6,151 nt of DNA from Elusimicrobia bacterium CG08_land_8_20_14_0_20_59_10 (GTDB lineage Bacteria > Elusimicrobiota > Elusimicrobia > Elusimicrobiales > UBA9959): the NCBI GenBank assembly GCA_002779045.1, contig PEXO01000242.1:1-6151 (forward strand). The letters are read 5' to 3'. The notes under the pieces were generated by a model that made no database searches, had not been told where the DNA came from, and saw nothing but the letters and a program-made list of their open reading frames with translations. The position numbers and the translations under genes are program-made. Positions 1 through 6,101 of the stretch are shown here, in pieces. Position 1 is the stretch's first letter. Each line of letters begins with the position of its first letter.

Positions 1-2039
1 TGGTCGTAATTGAAAGACCAGGTATTGCCCTTGGGGTCTGTCAGGGCCGAAAGCTGACCGCCGGCGCAAGCCGGGCAGGCACCATTGCCATAAGAGAACC
101 TTGTGACGAAGTTCTGCGGGTTAACGACCGAGGTGACGTTGCCACTCAGGTCATAGGTGAAGGTGGTGCTGCGGCCCAGCGGGTCAATGAGTTCGGTCAC
201 GTGCAGGTCGGCGTCACGCTTGTATCTGGTCTCACGGCCCAGCGGGTCGAGGCTCCTGGACAAGCCATTGGCATATTCGTACTTATAGGCAGAGCCTAAA
301 GCGTCCCGCAGTTCCAGCAAATGCCCGGCTTTGTCATAGTCCATCCTGGTCGTATTGCCCAGCGCGTCCTCGGCCAGGGCCAGGTTGCCGTAGCTGTCGT
401 AATCCAGCCTGGTCACGCGGCCAAGGGGGTCGGTTACCTTTATAGGCCGGGAATAATAGTCGGTGCGCTCGCCGTAATCGTCACGGTAGTTGCGCTTTAC
501 TTGGTATTGAATCGTGGTGGTGCTGCCAAGTGCGTCGAAAATGGTCTCGGGGTCGCCGTTGGCGTTGCGAGTGTACTTGGTGGTGCGGCCCAACTGGTCG
601 GTGGCTGAGGCAAGATTGAAGTCGGCGTCGTATGCCATGGCGGTCTTGCTGCCCAGCGCGTCGGTTATGCCTGTAACCAGCTTCTGCCCATGGTCGCTGA
701 CCTGGGTATATTCAGTCCTGTTGCCCAGGCCGTCTGTGATGACCGTTTTAGAGGCTGCATCGTTGTAGTAATGTTCCAGGCGGTTCACGCCGCCATCTGA
801 CTCGCTGGTCAGCACGCGGCCGGAGGCGTCATAGGTGTAATTCTCTCCGGCCAGCGCCCCGCTCTTAACTGAAGACATGAAACCGGCCGCGTCATAGCCG
901 AAAGCCTTTCTGCCGCCGTCAGGGTAGGCCACGCTGATGGCGCGGCCCTGCTGGTCGTAAGTGAAGATGGTCTTTCTTCCCAACTCGTCGGTAACGACAA
1001 GGGGCAGGCCTTTCGTATCTCGCTCGAAGGCGAAGTAGCGGTCATGCATGTCGGTTATGCGGGCCAAGCCGTTGGGACCGTGGGTGTAAGTGAGCCAGCT
1101 GCCGTCGGCCGCGTTATAGCGGCTGGGCCGCCAGACGCCGGGTTCAGGGGCAGGCAGGAAATCTATGGAGTCGCCTTCCGGCGTCTCCACCCGGAAACCG
1201 CGTTTGCCCAACGCCAGCCGGTAGGGCGAGGCCAGTGGAGGACGATAGTAATCATAAGCGCCGGAACTCTTGGCTTTATATGGCCTGAAGGTCCAGCGTG
1301 CGTTGTTTACGTCGGTGAACACGGCCCTGCCGTCCGGGAACTGCTCTATCTTAAGGGCCGTGCTTTCCGCCTGGCCGCCATAGAGGGAATTATAATACAG
1401 GCTGAAAACAGGCGGGATGGATTTGCCGGCCTTTGCCATGCACCCGATATCAATCCGGTTATTACCGAACGCCAGCCGGAACTCCTCCTGAAGCTGGCCT
1501 TCGGGATAGTCGTGCTTCGCCTCCAGGCTTTCTAGCAGCGTCTCGAACCTGGCGGTAACGTGGTTGACCCGTGCGAAATCCAGAATAGATACGGCTTCAC
1601 TGACATTGTTATGCCCCAACCGCATGAACAGGTCGTAAAACCATTCCACAAGGCGGCCGAGAAATTCCAGATCCCTATATTCACCGCGCGCCAGCAGCCA
1701 TGCCGTTATGCCGTTGCGCAGTTCGGTTTCTTTACCGTAGTCGGCGAAATTTCCCGAATAATGCCGGCTGACGTGCGGCGTGCCGGTCTCAAAAGGGGTG
1801 AATGAGACCTGGCCGTAATTAAAGAAACTTGTTATCTTTGCCCCGCCTGTGGTTCCCCCGCCGCCGGAGCCGCAGCTTACGCTCACAGCGCTGTAGCACT
1901 CGTTAAGATACATCCACCCCAGCGAACTGCCGCCGGAGCAGGTACAAAGCACATAAGGCTCGCCGGGCATTGGTATATAGGCCCCGGCTGGCCTGGCGCC
2001 GGCCGCGAACAACAGGAATATGGCGGCCAGTTTCCTCAT
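1..2039 (-). CDS. Secreted RHS/YD-repeat protein, N-terminal 679 residues (3' end outside window)
   Basis: The frame is open without a stop from the ATG at 2039-2037 to the window edge. Residues 1-20 form a Sec signal peptide (MRKL, a hydrophobic core, cleavage after PAGA). Residues 30-60 carry four cysteines (C32, C34, C48, C56) and a Gly-rich stretch. Residues 105-190 look helical and match no domain I know. Residues 205-220 (SIPPVFSLYYNSL) resemble the strand that opens RHS proteins. From about 330 to 679 there are some 15 YD-type repeats of the form D-x-L-G-R-x-T-x-x-Y-D-x-x-G, such as DELGRKTIFTYD and DPLGRSTTFTYD, and a CPAC motif at 655-658. RHS repeats build a beta-cage that often encloses a C-terminal toxin or adhesive domain. 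That part lies outside the window, so toxin versus structural role cannot be decided. The start overlaps the upstream stop (ATGA), and no clear Shine-Dalgarno is seen, which suggests translational coupling. The family call is secure; the function is not. Confidence 0.93.
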   Translation of the reverse strand, partial: MRKLAAIFLLFAAGARPAGAYIPMPGEPYVLCTCSGGSSLGWMYLNECYSAVSVSCGSGGGGTTGGAKITSFFNYGQVSFTPFETGTPHVSRHYSGNFADYGKETELRNGITAWLLARGEYRDLEFLGRLVEWFYDLFMRLGHNNVSEAVSILDFARVNHVTARFETLLESLEAKHDYPEGQLQEEFRLAFGNNRIDIGCMAKAGKSIPPVFSLYYNSLYGGQAESTALKIEQFPDGRAVFTDVNNARWTFRPYKAKSSGAYDYYRPPLASPYRLALGKRGFRVETPEGDSIDFLPAPEPGVWRPSRYNAADGSWLTYTHGPNGLARITDMHDRYFAFERDTKGLPLVVTDELGRKTIFTYDQQGRAISVAYPDGGRKAFGYDAAGFMSSVKSGALAGENYTYDASGRVLTSESDGGVNRLEHYYNDAASKTVITDGLGNRTEYTQVSDHGQKLVTGITDALGSKTAMAYDADFNLASATDQLGRTTKYTRNANGDPETIFDALGSTTTIQYQVKRNYRDDYGERTDYYSRPIKVTDPLGRVTRLDYDSYGNLALAEDALGNTTRMDYDKAGHLLELRDALGSAYKYEYANGLSRSLDPLGRETRYKRDADLHVTELIDPLGRSTTFTYDLSGNVTSVVNPQNFVTRFSYGNGACPACAGGQLSALTDPKGNTWSFNYD

Positions 2040-2752
2040 CGGGTCAGATGCACGGTATAGCCAGCAAACAAGCCATGTGCGCCCTCGTCCTGCAGCAGCA
2101 GGGTAATATCGAAACTGCCGCGCGGCAGGTAAATATTCAGGCCTGTCACCAGCCCCAGCGTGCCGCTGCGCTCGCCGTAATTGTTCAGCATGGACAGCTG
2201 CGCCCCGAAGTTCCAGCCGCCATGCGGGCTAAGCGGCATCAACTTGCGGCCCATTAGGCCCATGGCTGCGCGGTAGGTTTCGGATTCGGCTGGTTTATAG
2301 TAATCGTAGGTCCAGGCCAGGTCATAACGGTTCCTTAACAAGGTCGAACCGACCCGCAGGTTCATCGACGAGGCGGGGTAGTCGCCCCCACCCATGCTTT
2401 GTATGCCGAAAGTACCGAACCAGCGCCCTATATTGAAGGACTTGGGGTTCAGCGGAAGCGAGAGGTCGGACCAGGAATCCAGCTTTACAGGCTGGCCATC
2501 CTTCATGGCCCAGAGTTCTCCCCCGCCAGGCCATTCCACCGAGAAAGGTTTCTCAGGCGGCAGGGGCAGGGCAGCGGCGGCCTGCGCCACCACCGCCGGG
2601 CGGCCGACTGGTTGTATGAAGGTATAGGCCTTGGCCGCCTTCAGGATGGTGGTGCCGGAAGCGTTCACCGATGAGCCCTCGAACTGCGGCGGCAGGGACC
2701 CGGCCTGACAAACGTGCGGGAGCAGCAGCAAGGCGGCAATCAGGAGTCTCAC
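2036..2752 (-). CDS. Secreted beta-rich protein of unknown function, middle gene of the RHS operon
   Basis: This is a 238-residue protein starting at GTG (2752-2750), which overlaps the TGA of the upstream gene (GTGA). Its own TGA overlaps the ATG of the RHS gene. Residues 1-17 are a signal peptide (MRLLIAALLLLP, cleavage after CQA); the cysteine at 15 lacks a proper lipobox, so a lipoprotein is unlikely. Residues 18-85 are Ala/Pro-rich and probably extended. Residues 100-238 alternate hydrophobic and polar residues with many Gly and Tyr (for example WTYDYY, GLNIYL, FAGYTVHL), as expected of antiparallel beta strands. The last 42 residues resemble the C-terminus of the upstream protein. There is no terminal Phe/Trp of a classical outer-membrane barrel. 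I do not recognise the family. Coupling to the RHS gene suggests a dedicated partner in export, anchoring or folding; this is inference. Confidence 0.85.
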   Translation of the reverse strand: MRLLIAALLLLPHVCQAGSLPPQFEGSSVNASGTTILKAAKAYTFIQPVGRPAVVAQAAAALPLPPEKPFSVEWPGGGELWAMKDGQPVKLDSWSDLSLPLNPKSFNIGRWFGTFGIQSMGGGDYPASSMNLRVGSTLLRNRYDLAWTYDYYKPAESETYRAAMGLMGRKLMPLSPHGGWNFGAQLSMLNNYGERSGTLGLVTGLNIYLPRGSFDITLLLQDEGAHGLFAGYTVHLTR

Positions 2753-3873
2753 TTACTCACCCCGAAGTAAATGGTGTAGCCCAGCGACACGGTGACGCTC
2801 CCGCTGTAAGGTCCGTTCATGGCCACGTCGAAGAAGAGGTCTATCGAGCTGTCCTTGATGAAGTAACTCAGGCCAGGAGACAGCAGGAAAGTGAAGTTCT
2901 TCTCCGGAGCTGGGATGCGCTCTCCCTTGGCTGCCAGTGTAAGGTTGATTGGAATGACGGACAGCGGGGTATTGTAGCGTCCCACCGCGCCCAATGTGAG
3001 GCCGTTGTAATCCGACAGTTCGTTGCCACCGTTTATAGAGGCGTTGGCAGAGACGTCGATGCGCTCGCTTAAGAACTTGCCCACGCGGGTGCTGAAGGAA
3101 TAAAGGGTGCGGTCGTCGGCCCGGTTCAGACTGCCGCCGGTGAAAAGAAGATAGCGGCCTTTCAGCGTTGGTTTCGCTACGGAAGAAGACTTCAAGGGAG
3201 GACGCTTGGCCAGGTCGTCGATGAAAGCTTTAGTTATAGCCTGCGGTTCCGGGGCCTTGTATAGCGCGAAGTTCTTTGAAGCCTCAGCGGCGGCGGCCTT
3301 GTAGGAGCCAAGGCGCTCCAGGGCCAGCGCGTAGCCAACATGGCAGCGCGGTTCAGCTTGGTTGCCCTCGCACAGTTTGTCGTACTGCACGGCGGCCTGC
3401 GCGAAGCGCCGCTGGGACATCAGCATATTAAGCGAACCCGAGGCTGTTTCGAAGTCCCCGGCAGGGGCGGGTACGTCGAGCTTCGGGAGTTTTACTGGTT
3501 TTCTATTCAGCCAGGCCGGGACCGAGGCCGAAATATCGTCGGAGGCGGACTCTAGGCCGGCGGCGTTGAAGATCTCGGAAAGGTAGAAGCGTATCTCCGG
3601 GTGGAGTGGCTCGGCTATCAGGGCGCGGTCTATGGAAGTCAGGGCGGCCTCGCTGAGTCCGGCGTAGGCGAGGGCATAGGCGTACTCGCCGAGCACGGGG
3701 GCGGCGTTGGTCTTCTTTACTGCTTCTGAATATATAAGGAGGGCGTCCTGCGGTGAAACTGAGCTGGAAAGTATGGCTTCACGGGCTGAAAGCAGGGTTT
3801 TATCGGTGGCGGCATATGAACTGGTTGCGCAGATTGCCAGCGCGCAAAGAAGCAGAACAAAGCTGTTTTTCAT
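2749..3873 (-). CDS. Secreted TPR protein with beta-rich C-terminal domain, first gene of the RHS operon
   Basis: This is a 374-residue protein starting at ATG (3873-3871), with AGGGG three bases upstream as a possible Shine-Dalgarno. Residues 1-21 are a signal peptide (MKNSFVLLLCALAI, cleavage after SSYA). Residues 42-115 and 142-205 look like TPR helices, with repeated A-x-x-x-Y-x-x-A patterns (ALLIYSEAV, GEYAYALAYAG, AAVQYDKL, GYALALERLGSY). A Pro/Lys-rich linker (121-140) separates the two blocks. Residues 237-374 are beta-rich, with strands such as GRYLLFTGGSL, RIDVSANASI, LTLGAVGRY and SVTVSLGYTIYF. TPR plus a beta domain is common in envelope assembly and export factors, but I do not recognise this family. 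It heads the operon behind a promoter at 3913-3941 and overlaps the next gene by four bases. A role as periplasmic or outer-membrane scaffold for the RHS protein is inferred. Confidence 0.88.
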   Translation of the reverse strand: MKNSFVLLLCALAICATSSYAATDKTLLSAREAILSSSVSPQDALLIYSEAVKKTNAAPVLGEYAYALAYAGLSEAALTSIDRALIAEPLHPEIRFYLSEIFNAAGLESASDDISASVPAWLNRKPVKLPKLDVPAPAGDFETASGSLNMLMSQRRFAQAAVQYDKLCEGNQAEPRCHVGYALALERLGSYKAAAAEASKNFALYKAPEPQAITKAFIDDLAKRPPLKSSSVAKPTLKGRYLLFTGGSLNRADDRTLYSFSTRVGKFLSERIDVSANASINGGNELSDYNGLTLGAVGRYNTPLSVIPINLTLAAKGERIPAPEKNFTFLLSPGLSYFIKDSSIDLFFDVAMNGPYSGSVTVSLGYTIYFGVSK

Positions 3874-3912
3874 TATCCCCTAACGCTAACCCGCGAAAAT
3901 CCCGACGACGAT

Positions 3913-3941
3913 ATGATATGAAATACATAAAAGTGGTTCAA
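3913..3941 (-). promoter_or_regulatory. Sigma70-type promoter of the TPR-beta-RHS operon
   Basis: On the minus strand, TTGAAC (3941-3936, 4 of 6 against TTGACA) and TATCAT (3918-3913, 5 of 6 against TATAAT) are separated by exactly 17 bases. The predicted start near 3906 gives a leader of about 33 bases before the ATG at 3873. The stretch is AT-rich compared with its surroundings. This is a sequence match only. Confidence 0.55.
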
Positions 3942-3947
3942 GCCACA

Positions 3948-3984
3948 GAAGGCGGGGGGGGGTAGCCGTACCTCCGCCGCCTTC
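3948..3984 (-). terminator. GC-rich hairpin after the dehydrogenase gene, possible terminator
   Basis: The arms 3948-3955 (GAAGGCGG) and 3977-3984 (CCGCCTTC) are perfect 8-base complements. The interior can pair further through a run of nine G (3954-3962) and CCTCC (3971-3975). It lies 17 bases past the dehydrogenase stop. On the minus strand no U-run follows directly; TTTT appears only after a small GTGG/CCAC hairpin about 14 bases on. It could therefore be an intrinsic terminator of atypical form or simply a stable mRNA 3' end. Confidence 0.4.
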
Positions 3985-4001
3985 CGTTCCTGTAGCGCGC
4001 T

Positions 4002-4511
4002 TTAGAAGTTGAACTTGTAGCCCTTCAGGCCCAGTTCCTTCTGCATCGCGATGACCTCCTGCTGGGTCTCCTTGTTGAGCGGCACGCCGCGGTCCTTGCG
4101 CTGCAGCCAGGTCAAATGCTCCTTCTCGCCGGCCGTGTAGATGCGCTTGGCGCCGGGCATTTTCTTCGACGCGCGCAGCTGGCGCAGGATATCCCCGGCG
4201 GTCTTCTTGAAAGAGCGCAGCGGCACGAAGTGCCCGATGTCGATGGCCAGGAAGAAATGGCCCAGCGGGTACGGGATCTTTTTGCCGTTCTTGTCCACGC
4301 CGAGCAGCGCCTTCAGGTACGCGCCGTCCTGCAGCGCGGCCGAGAGGATCTCCACCACCGTGCAGTAGCCGTAACCCTTGTAGCCGGCCAGCTCTTCGCC
4401 TATGCCGCCCAGCGGCACCAGCGCGGCGGTGCCCGCCACCAGGTCCTTGAGCACGGTGCGCGAGTCGGTCTTGGAGTTGCCCTTTTCGTCTATCACCCAG
4501 CCCTTAGGCAT
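4002..4511 (-). CDS. C-terminal fragment of the Ldh_2 dehydrogenase (169 residues from the first ATG)
   Basis: This is the same reading frame after the amber codon; homology actually begins at once, at 4592. It carries the family's A-G-Y-K-G-Y-G motif (42-48), G-H-F-F-L-A-I-D-I (84-92) and Y-T-A-G-E-K-E (125-131), corresponding to the PGE motif near the C-terminus. The ATG at 4511 is an internal methionine (M-P-K-G-W, matching family P-x-G-W) with only a weak purine stretch upstream. Independent translation is therefore doubtful. Confidence 0.7.
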   Translation of the reverse strand: MPKGWVIDEKGNSKTDSRTVLKDLVAGTAALVPLGGIGEELAGYKGYGYCTVVEILSAALQDGAYLKALLGVDKNGKKIPYPLGHFFLAIDIGHFVPLRSFKKTAGDILRQLRASKKMPGAKRIYTAGEKEHLTWLQRKDRGVPLNKETQQEVIAMQKELGLKGYKFNF

Positions 4512-4592
4512 CTTCTTGCCCAGCTTGGCGTATACCTCTATCTTGCCGCGCTGCGTTATAGGAGTGGCGCAGTCGAGCAGGAAAGGGAACTT

Positions 4593-4595
4593 CTA
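4593..4595 (-). other. In-frame amber (TAG) codon
   Basis: The codon TAG lies between P-T-D and K-F-P-F-L-L-D. Relatives usually have a charged or polar residue here, and GAG, AAG or CAG would each need one base change to become TAG. Confidence 0.85.
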
Positions 4596-5117
4596 GTCGG
4601 TGGGGATGGCGAACGTGAGCGGGTTGGTCCCCATCATGTTCTCCACGCCGAACGTCGGGGCCACCGACGGGCGGGCGTTGGTGCCGGTGATGCCTATCAT
4701 GCCGGCCTTGGAGGCGAGCATGGCGTGGTAGCCGGCTATGCCGTAATGCGTGGAGCTGCGCACGGCCGTCATGCCGAGGCCGAATTTCTTCGCCTTCTTC
4801 ACGGCGATCTCCATGGCGTGCTTGGCAATCACGTGGCCCATGCCGTTGTGGCCGTCTATCACGGCGGTGGTAGGCGTCTGCTTGACAATCTCGAACTTCG
4901 CCTTGGGCAGTTGTATGCCCTGCTTGATCCGGTCGTAATAGATCGGCTTGAGCCGGGAAACGCCGTGCGAGTCGATACCCAGCTTGTCGGCCGTTATCAG
5001 CACGTCGGCGCAGACGGCGGCGTCCGCGGCGGGCACGCCTATGCCCTTGAACACGTCGCGCATGAAGCGCTCCATCACGTCGAACTTAACCCACTTCGAA
5101 CCTTTTTCTATTTCCAT
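4593..5117 (-). CDS. N-terminal fragment of the Ldh_2 dehydrogenase (174 residues)
   Basis: This is the part translated before the amber codon. It holds the D-S-H-G-V-S-R-L motif (49-56), whose His51 matches the conserved catalytic-region histidine of the family, and S-S-T-H-Y-G (121-126), where family members have a conserved N/T-H-F/Y-G. T-N-P-L-T-F-A-I-P-T (164-173) belongs to the cofactor and substrate region. The polypeptide ends in the middle of the fold and lacks the C-terminal half, so it is unlikely to be active alone. The start is fixed by GGAGG at 5123-5127. Confidence 0.8.
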   Translation of the reverse strand: MEIEKGSKWVKFDVMERFMRDVFKGIGVPAADAAVCADVLITADKLGIDSHGVSRLKPIYYDRIKQGIQLPKAKFEIVKQTPTTAVIDGHNGMGHVIAKHAMEIAVKKAKKFGLGMTAVRSSTHYGIAGYHAMLASKAGMIGITGTNARPSVAPTFGVENMMGTNPLTFAIPTD

Positions 5118-5122
5118 GTTAT

Positions 5123-5127
5123 CCTCC
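5123..5127 (-). promoter_or_regulatory. Shine-Dalgarno site of the dehydrogenase gene
   Basis: GGAGG on the minus strand lies five bases before the ATG at 5117. It decides the start and sits within the 19-base gap after the murG stop. Confidence 0.75.
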
Positions 5128-5136
5128 GTAAGATCG

Positions 5137-5594
5137 TTAACGTCCCTTCTCTATAATGTCCGCGAGCGCGGCCGCCGCGCCCAGCCCGTCGGGTATCCCG
5201 GCCTTCGAAAAAGCCTCCGCCATGGCGGCCAGGCGGGCGGGCTCGCCGGTGAAATTGCGCACCGCGGCCGCGAGCTCCGCGTCGAAATCCGGCCCCTCCT
5301 GCAGGCAGAGCGCCGCCCCCGGCCCGGCCAGCGCCAGCGCGTTGTGGCGCTGGTGGTCGCCGGCGGAAGCGGGCAGCGGCACTAAAATAGAGGGCTTGCG
5401 CAGGTGCGCCAGCTCGGCCACCGTGCTGGCCCCGGAGCGGGAGACTACCAGGTCGGCCGCCGCGTACAGGGCAGGCATGTCCTCGCGGTAGTCGAAGGCC
5501 TTAAGCCCGGGCGCGCCGTCGAGGCCGGTAGCCGCGTAGTCGGCCTGAACCGCCTCGAAATTATTGCGCCCGGTTGCCGTCGGGCGCGCTGGAG
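5137..5594 (-). pseudogene. murG: murG, C-terminal part only (UDP-GlcNAc:lipid I transferase)
   Basis: MurG adds GlcNAc to lipid I at the inner face of the cytoplasmic membrane to make lipid II for peptidoglycan. The roughly 150 codons here match its C-terminal, nucleotide-sugar-binding (GT28) domain: TGRNNFEAV, then F-x-x-x-M-P-A-L-Y-A-A-A-D-L-V-V-S-R, then S-G-A-S-T-V-A-E-L, then P-S-I-L-V-P-L-P and D-H-Q-x-x-N-A. It ends normally at TAA (5137-5139). About the first 200 residues, including the N-terminal Rossmann domain with its glycine-rich loops and acceptor site, are missing. An ATG at 5640 opens the same frame, but its first 15-20 residues are transposon sequence. Homology becomes clear only from about 5577, and the mobile element begins at 5595. 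As murG is essential, an intact copy should exist elsewhere, or the junction is an assembly or recombination artefact. Confidence 0.85.
5566..5587. repeat. Seven-base GC hairpin at the murG/transposon junction
   Basis: The arms GCGCCCG (5566-5572) and CGGGCGC (5581-5587) are perfect complements with an 8-base loop. It overlaps the first recognisable murG codons and lies beside the element's left end. It could be part of the element's subterminal structure or a chance in GC-rich sequence. Confidence 0.45.
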
Positions 5595-5614
5595 AGTGGG
5601 GGGGAGCGTTTGTT
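5595..5614 (+). repeat. Left terminal inverted repeat of the IS remnant
   Basis: It begins AGT followed by seven G, then AGCGTTTGTT. The counterpart is at 6098-6116 on the opposite strand. The G-run differs in length (seven against five). Confidence 0.5.
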
Positions 5615-5642
5615 TTAATCGTCGGCTGGGGCGGGCTCAAGG

Positions 5643-5988
5643 CTATGCCAGTGCCGTATCAGGCGCTATGCGTATCAGACGGCCTATGGCTTCGTAATCA
5701 ACCCGCGGGTCCAGCTGGCACTGTTCGTCCGGCGGGCCGCAGGCGTGTTCATACAGCGACGGCTGCGCGGCCGGCCGGAATCCCGGGAATTCCACCGGCA
5801 AGGCCCAGGTGGGTTAGCAGCCGCACCAGTTCTTTATCGTTAAGGATTACGGCTACCGGTTTCATCTCAAGGCCGCACCTGGGGCAGGTGAGCGGATATA
5901 CTTCAAAAACCCGCGCCAGGCAGGCGTTAGCCAGGCGGTCGGCGTTTTCGTTGGTGAGAGGTTCGCGCTTGTATTGGTATATGCCCAT
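5643..5988 (-). pseudogene. IS91-like transposase, C-terminal fragment with a frameshift
   Basis: From the ATG at 5988 the frame reads through A-R-V-F-E-V-Y-P-L-T-C-P-R-C-G-L-E-M and then a hydrophobic stretch ending L-L-T-H-L-G-L. Proteins annotated as IS91-family (Y2) transposases carry the same C-terminal CPRCG half zinc-ribbon followed by a pattern like F-I-x-D-x-x-V-I-x-x-I-L-x-H-L-G-L. Just after HLGLA (near 5796) the frame fails and would end at 5749. In the neighbouring frame a plausible tail continues as VEFPGFRPAAQPSLYEHACG and, later, VDYEAIGRLI to TAG at 5643-5645. Removing one base from the GCCGGTGG stretch would join the two. The catalytic N-terminal domain is absent. Upstream, the frame stops at 6016-6018 inside the palindrome. 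It cannot encode an active enzyme. Confidence 0.65.
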
Positions 5989-6023
5989 AGTTCGTATTTT
6001 AGCAAAAAATACGAACTATGGGC
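5983..6023. repeat. Perfect 18-base inverted repeat with a 5-base loop
   Basis: The arm GCCCATAGTTCGTATTTT (5983-6000) is the exact reverse complement of 6006-6023, and the loop is AGCAA. The minus-strand ATG of the transposase fragment (5988) lies inside it. It is AT-rich in a GC-rich setting. It may be a terminator-like hairpin, a recombinase site, or an inverted duplication created by the deletion that removed the rest of the transposase. Confidence 0.9.
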
Positions 6024-6074
6024 GCAAACTCCGGCGCGGCGCCACAGGGAGGGGGGAATTGAAAACGGGGGGGA

Positions 6075-6101
6075 GTTCGCTTTTACAGGTAGAAGGCGAA
6101 C
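6075..6101. repeat. Subterminal 10-pair hairpin near the right end of the IS remnant
   Basis: GTTCGCTTTT (6075-6084) pairs with GAAGGCGAAC (6092-6101) across a 7-base loop, with two G-T wobbles. It sits 15 bases inside the right end, where elements that transpose through single-stranded DNA often carry hairpins. Confidence 0.6.

Larger units (their letters stand above)
4002..5117 (-). pseudogene. Ldh_2-family malate/L-lactate/2-oxoacid dehydrogenase, interrupted by an in-frame amber codon
   Basis: Reading from ATG 5117 to TAA 4002-4004 gives 371 codons plus stop, the usual size for this family of NAD(P)H-dependent 2-oxoacid reductases (malate, L-lactate, sulfolactate and diketogulonate enzymes). 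A single TAG at codon 175 (4593-4595) splits it. Frame and family signatures continue on both sides: TNPLTFAIPTD before it and KFPFLLDCATPITQRGKIEVYAK after it, so there is no deletion or shift. The start has a good GGAGG site. The gene lies 19 bases after murG, probably in one transcript. Substrate cannot be told from sequence. Possible explanations are a recent nonsense mutation, a sequencing error, or read-through of UAG. The other intact stops visible are TAA or TGA. I favour a young pseudogene or an error. Confidence 0.85.

Noticed and set aside
3..1020. Repeated DNA units that might be a CRISPR or tandem repeat array.
   Set aside because: The periodicity of roughly 60-70 bases is the YD amino-acid repeat; the units differ strongly in DNA sequence.
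809..1045. A 78-codon minus-strand frame inside the RHS gene.
   Set aside because: It is out of frame with the RHS coding sequence and looks like a composition shadow rich in Ser, Pro and Arg.
1044..1805. Two plus-strand open frames (163 and 81 codons) opposite the RHS gene.
   Set aside because: The minus strand has an uninterrupted 679-codon frame with signal peptide and RHS repeats. The plus frames show no signal, domain or ribosome site.
4116..5156. A 346-codon open frame on the plus strand opposite the dehydrogenase.
   Set aside because: It lies wholly antisense to a gene with clear family motifs, is rich in His, Arg, Gly and Val with no recognisable domain, and is what GC-rich third positions produce by chance.
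5595..5640. The ATG at 5640 as a true short start of murG.
   Set aside because: The residues it adds are Pro- and Thr-rich, come from the transposon end, and do not match MurG.
6047..6073. G-runs as a possible G-quadruplex.
   Set aside because: There are only three runs of three or more G close together, and longer G-runs are also scattered elsewhere, so no four-tract motif can be supported.
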